Source of the DNA: Blastobasis lacticolella
Lineage: Eukaryota > Arthropoda > Insecta > Lepidoptera > Blastobasidae
Direction of reading: 5' to 3'
DNA length: 64,000 nucleotides
Assembly: GCA_905147135.1 (NCBI GenBank)
Contig: LR990060.1
Span: forward strand, 13,222,001-13,286,000
Positions 1-9,574 of this stretch are shown here, in pieces. Made by a program: the position numbers and the translations under genes. The notes under the pieces are model-generated. The model ran no database searches. It saw only the letters and a list, made by a program, of their open reading frames with translations, and was not told the DNA's origin. Each line of letters opens with the position of its first letter. Position 1 is the first letter of the stretch.

Positions 1-192
1 CAAAGCTTGTACTATGGGTGCTAGATAACTGATATACTACTTAAATACTTTTAAATACATACTTATTATACATAGAACACCGAGACCCGTAACAGAAATT
101 AAAATTTATCATTTCAATTTCTACCCGGCCGGGAATCGAACCCGGGACCTCATGCGTGGCAGGCATGTTGACCATTGAACCACTCATGTCGT
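1..192 (-). mobile_element. SINE A, tRNA-Gly-headed, cut by window edge
   Basis: Family description: on the element's own strand it begins GACGACCTGAGTGGTTCAGT (A box), has a TGCCACGC anticodon-stem-like stretch, then the B box GGTTCGATTCCCGG, an AT-rich body with TTTCTGTTACGGGTCTGGGT, a conserved CTAGATGGCGCTGTGTGAAT block and a TTATT tail. The head resembles tRNA-Gly(GCC), so transcription by RNA polymerase III from internal boxes and mobilisation by a partner LINE are expected. This copy lacks its 3' part because the window starts inside it. The match to 12 other copies in the window is direct. Confidence 0.85.
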
Positions 193-384
193 TACTCATC
201 CTCATTACGTAGACCCTCTAGTGGTGTCAACGCGAAGGTTCAAAAGAACGTTGCTCGCTCGTACGATTCGGATGTGGAATGAGCTCCCAGCCACGGTGTT
301 TCCCTTGCAGTATGAGATGGGATCGCTCAAAAGGTATATTAGAAGTCCCCTTAGAGGCGGCCAACGCATTGGTAGCGCAGGCCG
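192..384 (+). mobile_element. LINE D fragment, C-terminal RT ORF
   Basis: Family D is the last part of a non-LTR retrotransposon ORF2. Here frame 1 from about 269 reads MWNELPATVFPLQYEMGS and then RGGQRIG, the usual block after the reverse transcriptase domain in Jockey/CR1-type elements. The copy is 5'-truncated and also lacks the 3' end seen in other copies (GGCGGTGACCACTTTCCATC and A-tail). It directly abuts SINE A copy 1, so one element has broken the other. Clade assignment is inference. Confidence 0.75.
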
Positions 385-1148
385 AATAGCCTGAACACTC
401 GATTAATTTTATTATTATCATGTTAAGTGGGCTTTACAAGGTTACTGATCTATTGTGATCGCCTCTAGCTTAGCCCCAGCCTACAGCTTTTATGAACTGT
501 AATAGGTTCTTAACACTCGCTTAATCCAACCCCGCAAACGCAAGTAATCCCTATTAAAAAACCTATAATCATAGCTTATACATACCCGTACAAATTACCA
601 GCCGAAAACTTCCACGAACCGGCACATTTTCCGTCCAACTCGTTCGGGACGTCAACGTCACTGTCAGTTCCACGTCACATATAAAAAGGGCCGGCCGCAG
701 ACATGGGGTGCAATTATTTGGGGTCTGACTCCGGGTCTGGATGTCCCCTTTTAATGTGCGCCCTAGCCGAAATAAAGAGCTTTCTAACCTCAAACGAACT
801 TCGAATTAGAAATTAAAGCGGATGCCTGTCACACCGACGCGTAAGGGATGGTCTGATGGAAAGGCTTTATCTCGTTCTGTCAAATTTTAATAAATTCATT
901 ATTGCTAAAAAGTACGGTTAGTAATCCCGTAAAAATGTTATTAATAAATTGTGCCACCCTCACGCACTAATTATACATACTAACAATATTTTAGTTGATG
1001 TTGACCTGTCCTGCACGAGAACTAACACTTTAAAGAAACGAATGGCAACCACTTTCTTCTACTGTTCACAATCTTAGTCAATTGTTTTTAATATTTAAGA
1101 TAGCTGTTTCTGTTTATTTGTTAATTTGTTCACAATAGTCTTATGTGT
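385..1148. other. No recognised feature
   Basis: AT-rich sequence with stop codons in all frames over any useful length. I recognise no repeat shared with the rest of the window. Confidence 0.5.
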
Positions 1149-1270
1149 CATAACCACAAGCATAGACATTGGTAGAGATTACCTCTACAAAATTGCATCT
1201 TATTTGATAGCGTAATATTCAAAATATGATCAAACTACGTTTGTATGGAGCGCGCTCGGGAAACACTTCT
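1149..1270 (+). repeat. Dispersed repeat E, copy 1
   Basis: Shares an ordered set of blocks with the reverse complement of 11212-11330: ACCACAAGCAT, TTTGATAGC.TAATATT, AAACTACGTTTG.ATGGAG and CTCGGGAAACACT. Nature unknown; only two copies here. Confidence 0.6.
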
Positions 1271-1285
1271 CTTGAATATCAAGAG

Positions 1286-1410
1286 AATATCAATTAGATA
1301 TCTCTTCAGAGGCGGGCGACGCATTGGTGCCTCTGTTGTTGCTGATGTCCATAGGCGGCGGTGACCAATTTCCATCAGGTGGTTCGCTTGCCTGTTTAAC
1401 ATAAAAATAA
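1286..1410 (+). mobile_element. LINE D 3' end
   Basis: Carries the D-family end: TCTCTTCAGAGGCGGGCGAC, TGCTGATGTCCATAGGCGGC, GACCAATTTCCATCAGGTGG, then GCCTGTTTAACATAAAAATAA. Severely 5'-truncated, with a short A-rich tail. Confidence 0.8.
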
Positions 1411-2712
1411 CTGGGTTACAGGCTTGAAGCTCCGCGCTCGCTTCGGTGTGAGCCGCGAAATATCCGAGGGTCCACTCAGTATTAATTTGGGGGCGATTTG
1501 AAATTAATTTTGTGGAAATTCAATTTTTTCCCGGGGACCACCGCTAAATTAGTTGACACATATAATTTATTTTTTTGCCAAGAAATATTAAAACGCCATG
1601 AGGACTTCCGGGAGTGGCGCTTGGGACTTTAATTAGTTTTTTTTTTCTGAGGCTTTTTTTTTCTCTTACATCCGGTGAAATTGGTCGAGATAATTTATTC
1701 AAAAGCCTGTTCAAGTAAGATGACATACATTTGGACCCTTGCGCCAAATTATTAATCACGTTTAAGGATTTCGTTAAATATTTTTGCATGAAGTTTTGTG
1801 TTTAAGCGTCAGCTTAAATGCATTTAAGAACGTTTGGTGCGATTGTGTCACGTTTGGTTTTTCTGTCTGAGGGTAAGCAGTTTCCGAAGCCTATGGACGT
1901 TTGTAATGCCAGGGGCATCACCCACGAATTGCCGACCCAGTAAAAACCTTTTCACTCCTTCCTTGAAGAACATATTGTACCCTCCAGGGAAAACCTCTCC
2001 AGGTAGTTCGTACCCACTGGGTACGAACTACTACACTACATACTACACACTGCACACTACACTGGGGTGGGTGGGCTTAAATTCCCAGCATATATGGCGG
2101 GTGTCAGCTATATTTCGCTTCACGGAAATAACACCTCCAATGCTAGTTGGATTAGATTACAAGGCACTTAGTTCATAAATGAGTTAATCAGGCTCCTTGC
2201 CATGTACGTCGAAGGAGAAACCGAGTCCCGAGTCTACCAGACGCCTTTGATGAGAAAATTTAATTATTTAAGCCAAGCACAAGCCTAACGTAGTGCGAAT
2301 AAGGATCATAATGTGACAACAAATCCTATTACAGGACCCGCGATATCTAATTTGGGACTAGTTTTGCTCGTAGAAGAGGGTAAGAATGTCTGTCTTTTTT
2401 TGTGAGTAAAAATAAAAGATATACATTGTCTTCTTCACGCGTTGTTGCTTATGATGTTACAAATGGGAAAGTATATAGTGCTATTTCAAATTGATGATAA
2501 CAAATGGTACTGTATGCATGTGCTCGTGATAACAACACATCTTTTACTATAGCATGAACTCTGAAATCGCAAAAAAAATGATTTATATTTTGTATGAGGC
2601 AGCTGATTTTATTCGCGATTTTTACACAGGTGGCTAGCCGGAAGCATGGCTTTGGAGTTTATACAAGCGCTACCGCCGGCTGTTATGCAAATCACACTAC
2701 GCAAAATTATAT
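1411..2712. other. Mostly unrecognised sequence
   Basis: No gene or known repeat recognised, apart from the hairpin at 2003-2031. The open frames here lack any familiar motif. Confidence 0.45.
2003..2031. repeat. Perfect 14-bp hairpin
   Basis: GTAGTTCGTACCCA at 2003-2016 is followed by one C and then its exact reverse complement at 2018-2031. A short CTACACTACATAC-type low-complexity tract follows. Confidence 0.9.
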
Positions 2713-2726
2713 CCAATTATCTACTT

Positions 2727-2965
2727 TATCATCACAGCCCATAACAGTCCACTGCAGGGCTTCGGGCCTCTCCCACGAAAGGGGAGGTCATTGCCATAAT
2801 CTCCACGCTTGGCAGGCGGGTTGGAGATCGCAGTGCAGTTGATGTAAATCTACCCAGCAAGATGCTGCTGCCCACCTTTCGGATTTGTCCCTTAGTCGCC
2901 GCCTCTTATGACACCCAAGGGAAGAGATGGGGTGGTGCTATTCTTTGAGGTGGCGGCACCACACA
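2727..2965 (-). mobile_element. Retroposon C, full length, with TSD
   Basis: Family description: on its own strand the element starts GTGTGTGGTGCCGCCACCTC, continues through ATAGCACCACCCCATC, GGGTGTCGTAAGAGGCGAC, CCGCCTGCCAAGCGTGGAGA and CTCCCCTTTCGTGGGAGAGG, and ends GGGCTGTGATGAT. This copy is flanked by a perfect 14-bp duplication CCAATTATCTACTT at 2713-2726 and 2966-2979, so it arrived by target-primed retroposition. I see no Pol III A/B boxes, so it may be a SINE with another head or an internally deleted LINE. Confidence 0.85.
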
Positions 2966-3065
2966 CCAATTATCTACTTACTTCATTTTATTTCTCAATA
3001 CGTATCGTGTAATTTATATATTGCGACAGTAACTATTTATTATTTTATTTAGGTTTTTTTTAATG

Positions 3066-3200
3066 AGACTAGCCAGACATTTGACCGCCTTCTCACCTGG
3101 TGGTAAGTGACGATGCGGGCGATGATGGAGCATGACTGTCTAGGAACAGCCTATTCACTCTAGCCTTGAAAGCGTCCAGATTATAATGTTTTATTTAGGT
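3066..3200 (-). mobile_element. LINE G 3' end
   Basis: Plus-strand blocks AGCCAGACATTTGACCGCC, TCTCACCTGGTGGTAAGTGA and CTCTAGCCTTGAAAGCGTCC are the reverse of the G-family 3' end. The block encodes FKARVN in better copies (42775, 10540). Confidence 0.7.
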
Positions 3201-3768
3201 GTATTTCTAGTATAGCCTTTATCATTAATTCATTTTATTAATGTGTCACTGACGGTGCAGTGTTGGTGGGTGATAATTTTGCCTTCTGAAAACCAGCGTT
3301 ACAGTACGCGTCAAGCGGCCACAACATAATGCTGAGGAGGGTCCACTTACGCTGGATACCCACGAACAATGCCACTGGGAACCTAATAATTGTCACAGTA
3401 TTTTATTATTTGATCTGAGATTTTATGGCAATATTTTTTAAATGCCATTGTATTGAAAAATTATTTTGGCGGTGAAGGATAAGGTTGCCGCAAATGTTGG
3501 CAAGCGAAGATGGAGAGAAGGTAGAAAAGGGTAATTACCCACCTGGCCGGGTGTTGTGACCAGGGGACCAAGGGCCCGACAGTTGATCGTCGGAAGTTGT
3601 ATATATGCCGTGGAAGTTGGCACATTTCTCTAGCGCGATGCAGGACGGTTAGCGCCATATATATGCGGATGCTTGCCAACCTTGTGTTCGTGTACTCGTA
3701 AAGTGAGTATTGTTGAAGTTCCCTGTTGGAGCGATAGATGTCGCTACATTATTGTGTCATGGCTTCCA
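3201..3768. other. Unrecognised spacer
   Basis: No repeat shared within the window was found. Open frames at 3438-3679 on the minus strand have no recognisable motif. Confidence 0.4.
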
Positions 3769-3973
3769 TCTATACTTATACATAGTACAAAACAAAGTCG
3801 CTTCCCGCCATTTGTGCCTATGTACGCATAGATATTTTAAACTACGCAACAGATTTTAATGCGGTTTTCAACAATAGATAAGAGTGATTCAAGAGGAATG
3901 TTTATAAGCAAGAAAAAAGGAAAGGTTGTTAGTAAAGTAGGTGTACGCGAACGAATCGCGCCGGGTCCACAAG
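3769..3973 (+). mobile_element. Helitron-like family L, copy 1
   Basis: Starts TCTATACTTATACATAGTAC preceded by A, contains AAAACAAAGTCGCTTCCCGCC and ACTACGCAACAGATTTTAAT, and ends in a GC-rich stretch GCGCCGGGTCCACAAG followed by T. Other copies end CTAG|T. The A|TC start and CTAG-like end with GC-rich stem sequence fit a non-autonomous Helitron; no Rep/helicase ORF is present. Confidence 0.6.
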
Positions 3974-4245
3974 TGTGTAATAAATATTTCTTTCTCTCTT
4001 AGTTGTTGGAGAGATTAAGGCAAGAAAAAGGTTTAGATCGTATGCAGTAAGTAAATCGATCAATTATTATTTTATATAGGTAGTAACGAGTCGTTCAATA
4101 GCATGACAACCATTACTGCCAGTCTCGTAGTGCCAGGAAAACACACAGTAAGTAATATCACGGCCAAATATTTAGCAGCTACTATATGACCATTTCACTC
4201 TGCCATACTAAGAGATTGGTCTAATAAGACTATGTACACTGTGAG

Positions 4246-4659
4246 GGTACCGTAGGTTATCCTACGTCATCGAATACAACAAAAAATGCATTTTTTCTTC
4301 TTGTTTAGGAGATGCACAAAATGTTGGTCTGCCTGGGCACAAACGGACACAATAAAACATTTTTCTTGGTGTCCCATACTTGGACTTTTCGCAGCTATAA
4401 GCACTTCCATTACATATCTTCTTGTGGGGGTTCTAATAAGTAAAAAAAAACGGTCGTCCTCACAACATCTTTGCAGTTTCGCTTTTCAGCAGCATTATAG
4501 TCACCAAAAAGAAACGAGACTTAAGAAAATTACAAAAAAAAATGTGCCAGTTTGTGCACGGGCACACGAATGTTTTGTGGGTCTCCTAAACGTCTATCAA
4601 CTATCGCTACAAAGCGGAATTTCTCTTGCATTCGATGACATAGAATAACCTACGGCACC
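4246..4659. mobile_element. TIR element (MITE-like), 34-bp TIRs
   Basis: Inverted terminal repeats of 34 bp match at 30 positions: left begins GGTACCGTAGGTTATCCTAC, right ends ATAACCTACGGCACC. Size 414 bp. The open frame at 4286-4648 lies wholly inside it and shows no transposase motif. I cannot see a TSD, so superfamily is open. The right TIR plus flank recurs at about 5010-5110. Confidence 0.6.
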
Positions 4660-4834
4660 GTTCCAGTAGCGATTGCTACAGCCCCTGGAGAATACAAGGC
4701 CACCTCAGCCGGTCAATCTACACAATACAATCTAGAAATATTTGAATGAACTACGCGGAATGGATTTTGATGGGGTTCTCACAGTTTGGTAGTTTAGTTT
4801 TGTAGTTTGTACCGTTTATTAAACGCACTCTTCT

Positions 4835-5347
4835 TTTTGGTGACTATAGTGTGTCTGAAAAGCGAAACTGCCAAAAGGATGCGGGGCCGACCGGTTTTAT
4901 TTTCATATAGAACATATAAAAGTCGACAATAATTTTTTTTTTGGCAGGTTTTACACTTTTGGCACTCCTAAACGTCTAGTATCACTACAAAGTGGAATTG
5001 TTTCTTCTACTCAATGACGTACGATAACCTACGGCGCCCTCCCAGTCTAATAGCGATTGCTACAGCCCCTGGAGAATACAAGGCCACCTCAGCCGGCCAA
5101 AGCTGACGGTGGAGCCCATCAAATTGATTGCAATCTGAAATAGCATTGATTAATAATTGTGCTTCAGATTTCGTGGTAGGTGATTGGGGTATTCTGCCTC
5201 TAAATTACTCTATAACTCATTTTTCAGTAGCGTCATGTGAGTTAGGAACATTATGTTTAAGACCTTTATTTTTAAGTAAGTCCTGGACAAATTTGAATAA
5301 AATGGTGCGGAATGGATTTTTATGGGGCTTTCACAGTTTGGTAGTGT
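4835..5347. repeat. Rearranged duplicate of the 4246 element and flank
   Basis: 4950-5103 repeats 4545-4720 in direct orientation (CTCCTAAACGTCTA, ATAACCTACGGCGCC, AGCGATTGCTACAGCCCCTG). 5290-5347 repeats 4740-4796 (GCGGAATGGATTTT.ATGGGG, CACAGTTTGGTAGT). 4835-4893 is instead the inverse of 4452-4515 (CAGTTTCGCTTTTCAG, ACTATAGTCACCAAAAAGA). The second copy is therefore a local duplication with an inversion and an insertion. Confidence 0.65.
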
Positions 5348-5349
5348 AG

Positions 5350-6150
5350 GATCCAACATAAAATCTGTTTTTTAATATTTATTCTATACGAATTTAATGT
5401 TTCACCTAATTCGGTTAGGTACAACCAGAGACACAGCTTGACCTCTCCGTAGTACTAGCTTTCATACATTAGGGAGGTCATTTAAAATGGTCCTCCGGGA
5501 AAAAGATAAACTGCCTTGAAAACTATTTCCTCGCGGATGAAGTCGCGGGAAATATAAATGAATAAAATCAAATAATAATAGAAGGAATATAATAGTAGTA
5601 GTTCTGCTTACCATCAGGCAGGTCGTAGGCTTGTTTGCCACCTTAGTGGTATAAACAAAATAAAGTAAATGTAAGCAGTATCTAAAGTCCACCTTTCAAT
5701 ATCAAATAAGTCATAGTCTATGCCAGAGTGCGTATAAAATAACTTCAAATCAAAAGGCAACGAAGAACCAAACTCGAGTTTGCTCAACGCTAATACCCAA
5801 CAGGGAAGTATGTAAAATAATTTGACCCCGACACCAATATTGACTGGCTCAACATCTGAAAGCCCGAGCTTTAAAGCTCAAAGTTTACAAATTGTGAGGC
5901 CTACGCGTGCCACATCAAAGCTCTGTGGGGCCCACTTTGCCGCTTAAAGCCCAAAAAGGAGTTCAAGTTTGCGATCTAATTATTCACTTGTACCGCTTAA
6001 TTTGGTTACCCTTTATGCAGTCCAGATTTGATGGTTTCAATTATGACACTTTGTTAAATTGATTTCGAACTAGTTCGCCTCGAAAAATTGTGGCAGGACC
6101 ACGGGGTTGAAAAACATAGAAAGAAAGACAGAAAAGACATTTATTACACA
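5350..6150. other. Mostly unrecognised; small U-like snippet
   Basis: The only recognisable piece is GCTTACCATCAGGCAGGTCG near 5607, similar to a short tail motif at 34943 and 40570. No coding support. Confidence 0.4.
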
Positions 6151-6347
6151 CTAGCAGCCGCCCCGGCTTCGCACGGGTATCACTACGGGTACACGGGTAT
6201 GTAGCCTATGTCACCCGGGGATAGTGTAGCTTCCCAACGGTGAAAGAATTTTTGAAATCGGTCTAGTAGTTTCGAAGCCTATTCAATACAAACAAACAAA
6301 CAAACAAACAAAAATCAAACCTTTCCTCTTTATAATATTAGTATAGA
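6151..6347 (-). mobile_element. Helitron-like family M, copy with both ends
   Basis: On the minus strand it runs from TCTATACTAATATTATAAAG, preceded by A, to GCCGGGGCGGCTGCTAG, followed by T. That is the A|TC...CTAG|T Helitron border pattern without target duplication. The interior has a (CAAA)n tract at about 6290-6313. Only 197 bp, so non-autonomous. Confidence 0.65.
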
Positions 6348-6364
6348 TAAATCCCTACGACACA

Positions 6365-6465
6365 ATAATAGTTAAGACAAAGGAAACATTAATAAATACG
6401 GACGCCATTCTACACCAAAGAAAAGTGAAGCATGCAAGGTAGGGCAATATTTTGTAGTGCACGAC
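6365..6465 (+). repeat. Repeat P, copy 1
   Basis: Shares GGAAACATTA.TAA, AATACGGACG.CATTCTA and AAGCAT.CA..... GGCAAT with 53120-53225. It is the left part of a larger repeat whose right part is Q. Confidence 0.55.
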
Positions 6466-6488
6466 CTACATATTCACATAGATACACC

Positions 6489-6770
6489 AGCTGTCTATCC
6501 ATCTTTGACAGCTCCGCTTGCGTGATGCGTGTATGGTAGAAAATTGACAGTTCGAAGTTCGACTATTTTTACCAACATCTACATAGATTCTGATTGTGTA
6601 GGATCATCCGCCAATCCGCCTCTTTGGTACAATGAAAGTACGTGAATTGTCTATGGACTAAGAGTTTCTACCACAAACAGCTTATGTCAGATAACGTTAG
6701 CTTATGTCAAATCCCATAAATTTTTTCTACCACAAACGGTTGTAGAATAACGAAACCTCTTGGCTAAGGC
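6489..6770 (+). repeat. Repeat O, copy 1
   Basis: Near-collinear with 33771-34058: ATCTTTGACAGCTCCGCTTG, GATTGTGTAGGATCATCCGC, GTACGTGAATTGTCTATGGA and TTTCTACCACAAAC.G. Contains the 20-bp unit GTTAGCTTATGTCAGATAAC about twice near 6680-6710, against three in the other copy. Lies between P and Q, which are adjacent in spirit at 53 kb. No ORF. Confidence 0.75.
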
Positions 6771-6778
6771 CGCTGGTC

Positions 6779-6895
6779 TGGCAGGATTTTGTACCGCGCT
6801 GTCACGCCAGTGAGAGTCAAAGCAGGCACATACATGAATGGGCGGCCATTTTTATGGCTTCACTAATGATTTAAAGAGTATCCGTCCGTACTGTT
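6779..6895 (+). repeat. Repeat Q, copy 1
   Basis: Matches 53370-53480: ATTTTGTACCG.GCTGTCA, CA.TGA.AGTG, GG..CCATTTTTATG and TTTACTAATG-like blocks. Interpreted as the right part of the P-Q element. Confidence 0.6.
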
Positions 6896-7180
6896 TCAGG
6901 TCCGTGGGCACGATATTATTTTTTGTGATACAATTTGGTCAGCAGCCGTACCGCCGATCTCCGGTAGTACATGATGCATGCTCTGCCATTTTGATGCAAT
7001 AGAGTTTAAACTAATCGCAGCATGACAGCTCTGGCTCTGGTCATATCATAGCGACGGCGGCCAAAATGGCGGCGTACTATCGGAGATAGGCGGTATCAAG
7101 TTCCCTTTGTTAACAGGGTAAGTTTATTAAATATATACTGAGATACCTGATATCCAGACCTAATCTTGAACGCACACTCA

Positions 7181-7410
7181 TGCAGTGCGCTGCGCAGTGC
7201 ACTGCACGATGTGGCAAAACTTGTTACACGCCGAGCAATTTGTATGCAAGTACATTGACAGATGGCGGAATGTCCCACTGTGCAGCGCGCCGCGTGGCGC
7301 ACTGCATGATGGGGCAACACCCGCAATTGAAGCCCGAAATGTCAGTTCTGTATGAATATTGTCTACGTTTTTCAATTTGACCCCATCGTGCAGCGTGCGG
7401 TGCGATGTCA
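7181..7410. repeat. GC-rich palindromic repeats
   Basis: Cores built from GCAGTGCGC and its complement occur at 7181-7206, 7276-7313 and 7388-7408 in an AT-rich setting. The first two are followed by GCA.GATG.GGCAA.AC, so they are direct repeats about 96 bp apart as well as internally palindromic. A fourth core is at 9757-9799. The open frames here on both strands arise from the repeat itself. Confidence 0.7.
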
Positions 7411-7699
7411 GTAGATGTCAACATGAAACGTCACATCTGACTGTTTCTTTTTACCAACAGTTCGAATCTTTCCTCTTTATGTGACACAGTTGACACACAT
7501 ATATCTGTCTACTATTTTTAGTACAGATACAACGCGTGTGAATGAAATAGGAAACCGACCTTGTCAAAGAAAGTTTGACAGCTGATGCGTAAGCCCCTCC
7601 CCTTTTTCTGATTCTTTAACATTATCGAAGTTGTTTCGCTTTCGTGATCCTGTCGTCATTCTCTTCTCAGTTCATCCCGAATTATAAATAAGGCATGTT

Positions 7700-7975
7700 T
7701 GGTTCTAGAACACTAGTTTCTAAAAAGAAATGCTGGTACTCGTAGAAATCTACATTTTGATTGGCACCTGTCACACTTAAAACTGTAATAACTCTGAAAC
7801 TATTGGTGCTAGAATACTAGTTCCTCAAGAGAAATGATAGTGCTCGTCGAGATCTACACTCCGTATGACAGCTGTCAATCTTAAAACTGTAATAACTCTG
7901 AAACTATTTGCCTTAAAACGCTTGTTCCAGAACAGCAAATACTTATAGATATCGACGGGCACTATAATTTTTTTT
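7700..7975. repeat. Degenerate tandem repeat, ~104-bp unit
   Basis: Two full units (about 7700-7803 and 7804-7907) share TAGAA.ACTAGTT.CT, AGAAATG.T..T.CTCGT and CTTAAAACTGTAATAACTCT followed by GAAACTATT. A third, weaker unit continues to about 7975. Confidence 0.65.
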
Positions 7976-8700
7976 TAGGATCCAGTTTTCTAAGAGCAAT
8001 GGTTTCCGAGTAATTTAAGTTATATTCACTCTCTTTATACTTACTACTGATGTTATACTTTGTAGTTATAGTTTTGAATGAGCCACCGTGGTATACACTC
8101 AGTTTAAGTAAACATTCGTAAAGGACAGAAATTCAAAATTCAAAATTACTACGTTTTAAAACATTTTGTCGTAATATTGTCCCAAAATCATGTCTTCAAC
8201 CAGTTGAGGACAAATTTAAGCAGTGCGGTTTATCCTACAACAGAATCAATCAATGTGAATAAAAATTCCTAACATGACCGAATCAATCTTCTGAATTTAA
8301 AAATTTTGAAGTTTTTATGTTCTTATATCCTCAAGATAATTTAATTGAATGTATTATCATAGAGCCTGTAACTATCGGACAATCAATACGCTTTCAACGA
8401 AAACCGGCCAAGTAGGTTTTGAGCTAGAATAAACATTCATACAAACATTTATATCAACATACATACACACAAACGCCTTTCCCCCGCAAGAGTACGACAT
8501 TGACGACATACGACAGAGACGACATTGTTCCACTTGCTATGGTCCTGACAAATCTCTGTCGATTCTTCCACGTTTATCAACTTTACATACATAGATTGTT
8601 AACTTCATTACCCTCCCTTAGCTCCATCGTAGTCGGGTAAAAAGAATCATTTATAGTATAGTATTCGCGGAAGTTGCATGGTTCAATTTCTTTAGACTTA
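7976..8700. other. Unrecognised sequence upstream of Harbinger fossil
   Basis: 8350-8470 has wording typical of old Helitron-like remnants (AACATTCATACAAACATTTA) but I cannot assign it. Otherwise nothing recognised. Confidence 0.35.
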
Positions 8701-8790
8701 CCACGGTCTACAGATGGTGAATCTATGGACACCTGTCAGAAGTAAACATCCAAAGAAAAAATTCGTTTTCAAAGATTTTAAAGTAAAATT

Positions 8791-8991
8791 ATGTCTTCTT
8801 CCGGGGATGAAGACATGTTGGCCGTACTGCAGATGGTTAATATGCAAAAATGTAGACGACCTCGACGTAACTATTGGGTGCACCCTATATGGAATACCGG
8901 TGTAAAAATAGACTTACCAGTTGATGGTAAACCTGGAAATCTATCCGGACCGTTTTCAGCAGGTTTTCAGGATGTCACCATTACGTTATAA
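8791..8991 (+). pseudogene. PIF/Harbinger nuclease, N-terminal remnant
   Basis: The 66-codon frame opens MSSSGDEDMLAVLQMVNMQ and continues CRRPRRNYWVHPIW. In PIF/Harbinger nucleases a basic run followed by the YWVHPI/FWVHP block lies near the N terminus, just before the DDE nuclease domain. After about residue 36 the frame no longer looks like the family, and the DDE domain (normally about 250 further residues) is absent. An ATG at 8791 is a plausible start, because the family protein usually begins about 20-40 residues before this block. With the MADF piece 110 bp downstream on the same strand, this is best read as an internally deleted Harbinger element. Confidence 0.55.
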
Positions 8992-9100
8992 TCAAATATT
9001 AACCCGAGCCAGATCAAGGTTACAAAAACGGCACACAAATTGTAATGTCAATGTAGCATTGACAATAATATAAATTAAATAATCATCGTGGCGTCATTAT

Positions 9101-9265
9101 GATGATGTTGACTTCAATATAATGTTTTATGAGCTTGTTGAAAAACATCCTGCACCATACGATTATAATCGATCAGATTACTCTAAACGGAACGTGAGAG
9201 ACAAGATGCGGATAATGATAGTAAGGAAATTAAACGGCAAATTACGTGGGGACAATAATGTCTGA
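9101..9265 (+). pseudogene. MADF/Myb-like domain remnant (Harbinger second ORF)
   Basis: In the frame from 9101 the reading is DDVDFNIMFYELVEKHPAPY then DYNRSDYSKRNVRDKMRIMI, ending at TGA 9263-9265. The pattern F..LVE..P..YD...DY..R..RD..W..I matches MADF domains (the usual W is M here). Animal Harbinger elements carry a second, DNA-binding ORF of the MADF/Myb type, which explains the position next to the nuclease remnant. There is no start codon in a good position and only about two thirds of the domain is left. The sequence after it (9268 on) is LINE I, which probably truncated it. Confidence 0.6.
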
Positions 9266-9267
9266 CC

Positions 9268-9440
9268 ATGCCAGCCCGCTAGGCACGGGAAGGAGAGTTC
9301 AACTCACGAAGCGATGGCTAGACGTCGATAAGAACGACATGCGTGCCAACAAACTCACCACCAAGGATACCGAAGACCGAGCGAAGTGGACCAAGAGGAG
9401 TAGGAAGGCGGACTCCTGGCAACCGAAATTTAACACCAAG
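9268..9440 (+). mobile_element. LINE I fragment, ORF2 C-terminus
   Basis: Family I is the C-terminal end of a non-LTR ORF2. This copy reads GRRVQLTKRWLDVDKNDMRA then TEDRAKWTKRSRKAD, the RP..RW.D....D....G....A.DR..WR pattern that precedes the stop in RTE-related elements, then the GACGATGATAA tail. 5'-truncated. Confidence 0.7.
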
Positions 9441-9452
9441 ACGATGATAATT

Positions 9453-9574
9453 ATGATCTTGGCGTCAAATCCTGTTTGTGCTCTCGCACGCGAGGACCCG
9501 GGGCCCGCTTTGACTATGATCCAAGATTTAGCAGATCAGGCAATTACAGTGGAACGACTGCCAACTGACCTCCA
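9453..9574 (-). mobile_element. SINE B 3' fragment
   Basis: Reverse of the SINE B 3' half: CTTGGCGTCAAAT, TGTGCTCTCGCACGCGAGGA, CCATGATCCAGGATTT-like block and GACTGCCA.CTGACCTCCA. Sits right after the LINE I tail. Confidence 0.75.

Noticed and set aside
4286..4648. 120-codon frame inside the 4246-4659 TIR element
   Set aside because: No transposase or other domain wording; the element looks non-autonomous.
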